From assembly GCA_965650335.1 (NCBI GenBank), contig CBFGOI010000003.1, positions 43,011-107,010 on the forward strand: a stretch of 64,000 nt of DNA. Direction: 5' to 3'. The notes under the pieces are model-generated. The model was given only the letters and a program-made list of their open reading frames with translations. It did no database searches and was not told where the DNA came from. A program made the translations under genes and the position numbers. The stretch comes from Paradesertivirga sp965650335. Lineage in GTDB: Bacteria > Bacteroidota > Bacteroidia > Sphingobacteriales > Sphingobacteriaceae. How positions within the stretch are numbered: position 1 is the stretch's first letter; each line of letters begins with the position of its first letter. This document shows positions 61,463-64,000 of the stretch, in pieces.

Positions 61463-62959
61463 ATGAAACGAAATATACTATTTGTGTTGTTGCTGGCAGT
61501 TATCGCTGGTGTCTCATCATGTAAAAAATGGGATGAACATATCAGTGTGGCAGATGATGCTCTTGGCAGGAATCTGCTGGAAGAAATTAATGCCAACCCT
61601 GATCTGAGTAAATTTAGCGCATACCTGCAACAAACTGGCTACGATAAAGTGCTGGCGTCTTCAAAACTGTTTACGGTTTGGGCGCCAACAAATGCTGCTT
61701 TAAGTGCTGTAGATAACAGTATTTTAGGTGATACCACTAAACTGAAGCTGTTAATTGCCAATCATATTTCTAATCAGGCTTATCTTACTTCTGCGGTTGT
61801 TGCAGATTCTACCTTAAGAATCCGGGCGTTGAGCGGAAAAAACATTTTATTTTCTCAAACTGCGTATGACGAAGCAGCAATTACTTCTAAAGACACCTAT
61901 GTAGGTAATGGAGTATTACATATTGTTGACCAGGCGATCTTTCCTAAGCAAAGCATCTGGGAATATGTCACGACAAGCGAGGATGCTTCACTTCAAAAGC
62001 AGGAACTCCAATCGCTTACCTACCAGGTGCGTGATATTACCAAATCGGTAGTCATCGCTTATGACCCAAAAACTGGTGAGCCGGTTTATAAGGAGGGCGT
62101 AGGCATTGAAACGGTAAATACTTATTTGAACAAGGATAATATTAGCAATGAGGACAGAGAGTATACCTATTTTGTTCTTACAGACGCGGCTTATAATGAA
62201 GAAAAAACAAAACTTGCCAGCTATTTCAATACCGGCGATGCAGAATTTTCTGACAGTCTTACCAATTACAATGTAATTAAGGACCTGGCCATAAAAGGAC
62301 GTTTTACCCTTGACAAATTACCGGAAACACTTTATTCGGCGAACGATAGTGTGATATATCATATCGATAAAAGCGCTATTGTAAAAACATACTCTGCTAG
62401 TAACGGGGTAGTTTATGTGGTTAACCGTCTGGATTATGACATGGTGAGCAAATTGAAGCCTGTTATCATTCAGGGCGAAATCGGGTATACCTTACAATCG
62501 AGTAAGACCGTTCAGCTCCGGACACGACGAAATTCGCTTAACCCGGAAAGCCCGCGCTACAATACTTTTTTCAGGGATCTTCTTATTCAGAATCATGGTG
62601 TTGCTAATTATTGGGTAAAATATACTCCGCTTTTAAAATCGGTTACCTATAAGGTTTATATGCGTGCGGTAAGAGATTTTGATCTGATTCCGCCGGTGGG
62701 AAAGACAGAACTGGATGATTTTCCTGAACGCATCGCGTTTAACGCTTCTACTGCGACCGACCTACCTCAGATTACGAACGTAGGCGCTGTGAAAAATGCC
62801 GACGGAACTTTCTCCCCGAATTATGATGAAGTATATGTAGGTGATTATACTGTGAGTAATTATGGCACAACATCGGTGTTTGTTGTGGGTGCTAATACTA
62901 AAACTAACGGTTTAAATACCATTTTGCTTGACTACATCAAATTAGTACCGGCTCCTTAA
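61463..62959 (+). CDS. FAS1 surface lipoprotein with C-terminal beta-rich domain, FasC2
   Basis: The 498-residue lipoprotein (VSSC, Cys20, KKWDEHISV) is the paralogue of FasC1. First FAS1 domain: LFTVWAPTNAALSAV and GNGVLHIVDQAIFPK. Second unit: TYFVLTDAAYNEEKTKLASY and SNGVVYVVNRLDYD. The C-terminal beta-rich domain ends NTILLDYIKLVPAP. It is shorter than FasC1 by loops in that domain. It lies 35 bases before the last receptor. Confidence 0.8.
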   Translation: MKRNILFVLLLAVIAGVSSCKKWDEHISVADDALGRNLLEEINANPDLSKFSAYLQQTGYDKVLASSKLFTVWAPTNAALSAVDNSILGDTTKLKLLIANHISNQAYLTSAVVADSTLRIRALSGKNILFSQTAYDEAAITSKDTYVGNGVLHIVDQAIFPKQSIWEYVTTSEDASLQKQELQSLTYQVRDITKSVVIAYDPKTGEPVYKEGVGIETVNTYLNKDNISNEDREYTYFVLTDAAYNEEKTKLASYFNTGDAEFSDSLTNYNVIKDLAIKGRFTLDKLPETLYSANDSVIYHIDKSAIVKTYSASNGVVYVVNRLDYDMVSKLKPVIIQGEIGYTLQSSKTVQLRTRRNSLNPESPRYNTFFRDLLIQNHGVANYWVKYTPLLKSVTYKVYMRAVRDFDLIPPVGKTELDDFPERIAFNASTATDLPQITNVGAVKNADGTFSPNYDEVYVGDYTVSNYGTTSVFVVGANTKTNGLNTILLDYIKLVPAP

Positions 62960-62994
62960 AACCAAATTGATAAGCTTTAAAAAAATCTGAATAT

Positions 62995-64000
62995 ATGTAT
63001 ATGTGTACAAAAGCGGCAAAAAAAGCCCTGTTGCCGGTTCTGGTTCTTGGACTAACTTCAGCTAATCTGCTTGGACAGCAAATAGATTCGGCCTCAAGGG
63101 CTCTGTCCGGCGATTCTGTCACTACTGTTGCTAACCGAACCAATGGCCCTTTAGTAAAAGGTACCGTTACGGAATCGGCTACCGGCAAGCCTCTGGAAGG
63201 AATCAATATAAGTGTACCCGGGTTTTCTGCAGCGATAAGCCGCGAAGATGGAACATTTAAACTATCGGTACCTGATAATGACGCAGTTTTAATTGTTAAG
63301 GGTCCGGGATATCAGTCAAAAGAAGTTCCTCTAATGGGAAAGACGGACGTAAAAGTAAGTCTTTATGAGGATACTTTTATTTCTGTGTATGACGAAGCGC
63401 AGCTGCCTGCAGCAAAAAAAGCGCTTAATCATATTCCCTTTGCAGTGAATTCTGTTAATACTTATGACAACTGGGCGAGGACGACTGAATCAGCCGATGC
63501 ATATCTTCAAGGCAAAATATCAGGACTGAATTCGATAAGACGTTCAGGAACCTGGGGCATTGGTTCCAATGTGTTTTTGCGCGGGTATAATTCATTATAT
63601 GCCACCAACCGGCCTTTAATCATAGTTGATGGCGTTGTTTATGACGACTCTGAATATGGTGGCTCTATTATCAGTGGCCATCTTAATAATCCGCTGCAGG
63701 ATATTGACATCAAAGATATTGACAATATTACAGTGCTTAAGGATGCGGCTGCGGCGGTTTACGGAACTAAGTCTGCAAATGGAGTAATCCTCATCACTAC
63801 TGCCCGGGCCAAAGATCAGGCTACAAAAATTGACTTCGCCGCATACGGTGGGATGAATAATCAGGTGTCGAACACTCCTTTAATGGATGCCTCCGACTAC
63901 AGGATATTTTTGGGCGAGCTGTTAAAAACAAAAGGATTAACCGACAACCAGATACAGGCACAGCCGTATATGAACGATAACCCAAGCAGTTATTTTTACC
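62995..64000 (+). CDS. SusC-type TonB-dependent receptor, module 2 second receptor, cut by window edge
   Basis: The N-terminal 335 residues of the paralogue of 43750-46959: signal region (MYMCTKAAKKALLPVLVLGL), linker, regulatory-like domain (GTVTESATGKPLEGINISVP), and plug (DAYLQGKISGLNSIRRSG, PLIIVDGVVYD, VLKDAAAAVYGTKSANGVIL, AKDQATKIDFAAYGG). As in its paralogue, the TonB-box region reads YEDTFISVYDEAQLPAAKKA, with no EVVVVGYG. ATG 62995 aligns with the paralogue start; ATG 63001 is possible. The barrel and presumably a SusD lie beyond the edge. Confidence 0.9.
   Translation, partial: MYMCTKAAKKALLPVLVLGLTSANLLGQQIDSASRALSGDSVTTVANRTNGPLVKGTVTESATGKPLEGINISVPGFSAAISREDGTFKLSVPDNDAVLIVKGPGYQSKEVPLMGKTDVKVSLYEDTFISVYDEAQLPAAKKALNHIPFAVNSVNTYDNWARTTESADAYLQGKISGLNSIRRSGTWGIGSNVFLRGYNSLYATNRPLIIVDGVVYDDSEYGGSIISGHLNNPLQDIDIKDIDNITVLKDAAAAVYGTKSANGVILITTARAKDQATKIDFAAYGGMNNQVSNTPLMDASDYRIFLGELLKTKGLTDNQIQAQPYMNDNPSSYFY

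Noticed and set aside
1..64000. CRISPR arrays, tRNA or rRNA genes, transposases, phage genes
   Set aside because: None seen. The tandem repeats present have two units or are short degenerate blocks, and no mobile-element protein motif was found in the listed frames.

Overview
The window (about 40% G+C by eye) looks like the chromosome of a Bacteroidota bacterium, most likely Sphingobacteriaceae (Pedobacter/Mucilaginibacter-like). The signs are five complete SusC/SusD pairs plus part of a sixth SusC, a FecI/FecR-type sigma/anti-sigma pair feeding a SusC, an HYC_CC_PP-type small protein next to a copper pump, A-rich leaders, and short intergenic repeat families. Every recognisable complete gene is on the + strand. 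A truncated response regulator at the left edge and a decayed gene fragment are on the - strand.

1-8880, copper/silver efflux operon: a truncated response regulator (-), a small Cys/His secreted protein, a CusA-type HME-RND pump encoded as two overlapping ORFs, a CusC-type outer-membrane factor whose signal-peptide region is interrupted by an intergenic repeat, two CusB-type lipoprotein adaptors each with a CPMHP heavy-metal-binding module, and a DUF3347-type lipoprotein. A strong terminator closes the unit.

9338-18567, L-rhamnose to pyruvate: RhaT uptake, RhaEW-type aldolase/lactaldehyde dehydrogenase fusion, RhaI isomerase, RhaB kinase, then LutA, LutB and LutC. Together they cover import, isomerisation, phosphorylation, cleavage to DHAP plus L-lactaldehyde, oxidation to L-lactate and oxidation to pyruvate. 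Several short repeat families sit between these genes.

18878-32545, two SusCD loci: ECF sigma factor, FecR anti-sigma, STN-containing SusC and SusD, closed by a terminator; then a second SusC (no STN)/SusD pair, also closed by a terminator. Both SusC genes are preceded by the same two-hairpin leader ending in an oligo-T tract, and the second leader keeps the fold with different stem sequences.

33178-64000, the most unusual part: a seven-gene module, FAS1 lipoprotein (FasA) - SusC - SusD - FAS1 lipoprotein (FasB) - FAS1 lipoprotein (FasC) - SusC - SusD, occurs once complete (33178-48769) and again, diverged but in the same order, from 52594 to the right edge, where the last SusC is cut. Between the copies lie an OmpR-family response regulator, its sensor kinase and a small unknown protein. 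There are no glycosidases, lyases, sulfatases or proteases in these modules. The FAS1 lipoproteins hold the place of surface glycan-binding proteins, and FasB/FasC end in what looks like a CBM6-like beta-sandwich. An 18-base element is shared upstream of both modules, with a looser match upstream of the sigma factor. I infer a fasciclin-based capture and import system for an unknown macromolecule. The names FasA, FasB and FasC (suffix 1 or 2 for the copy) are used here only as labels.
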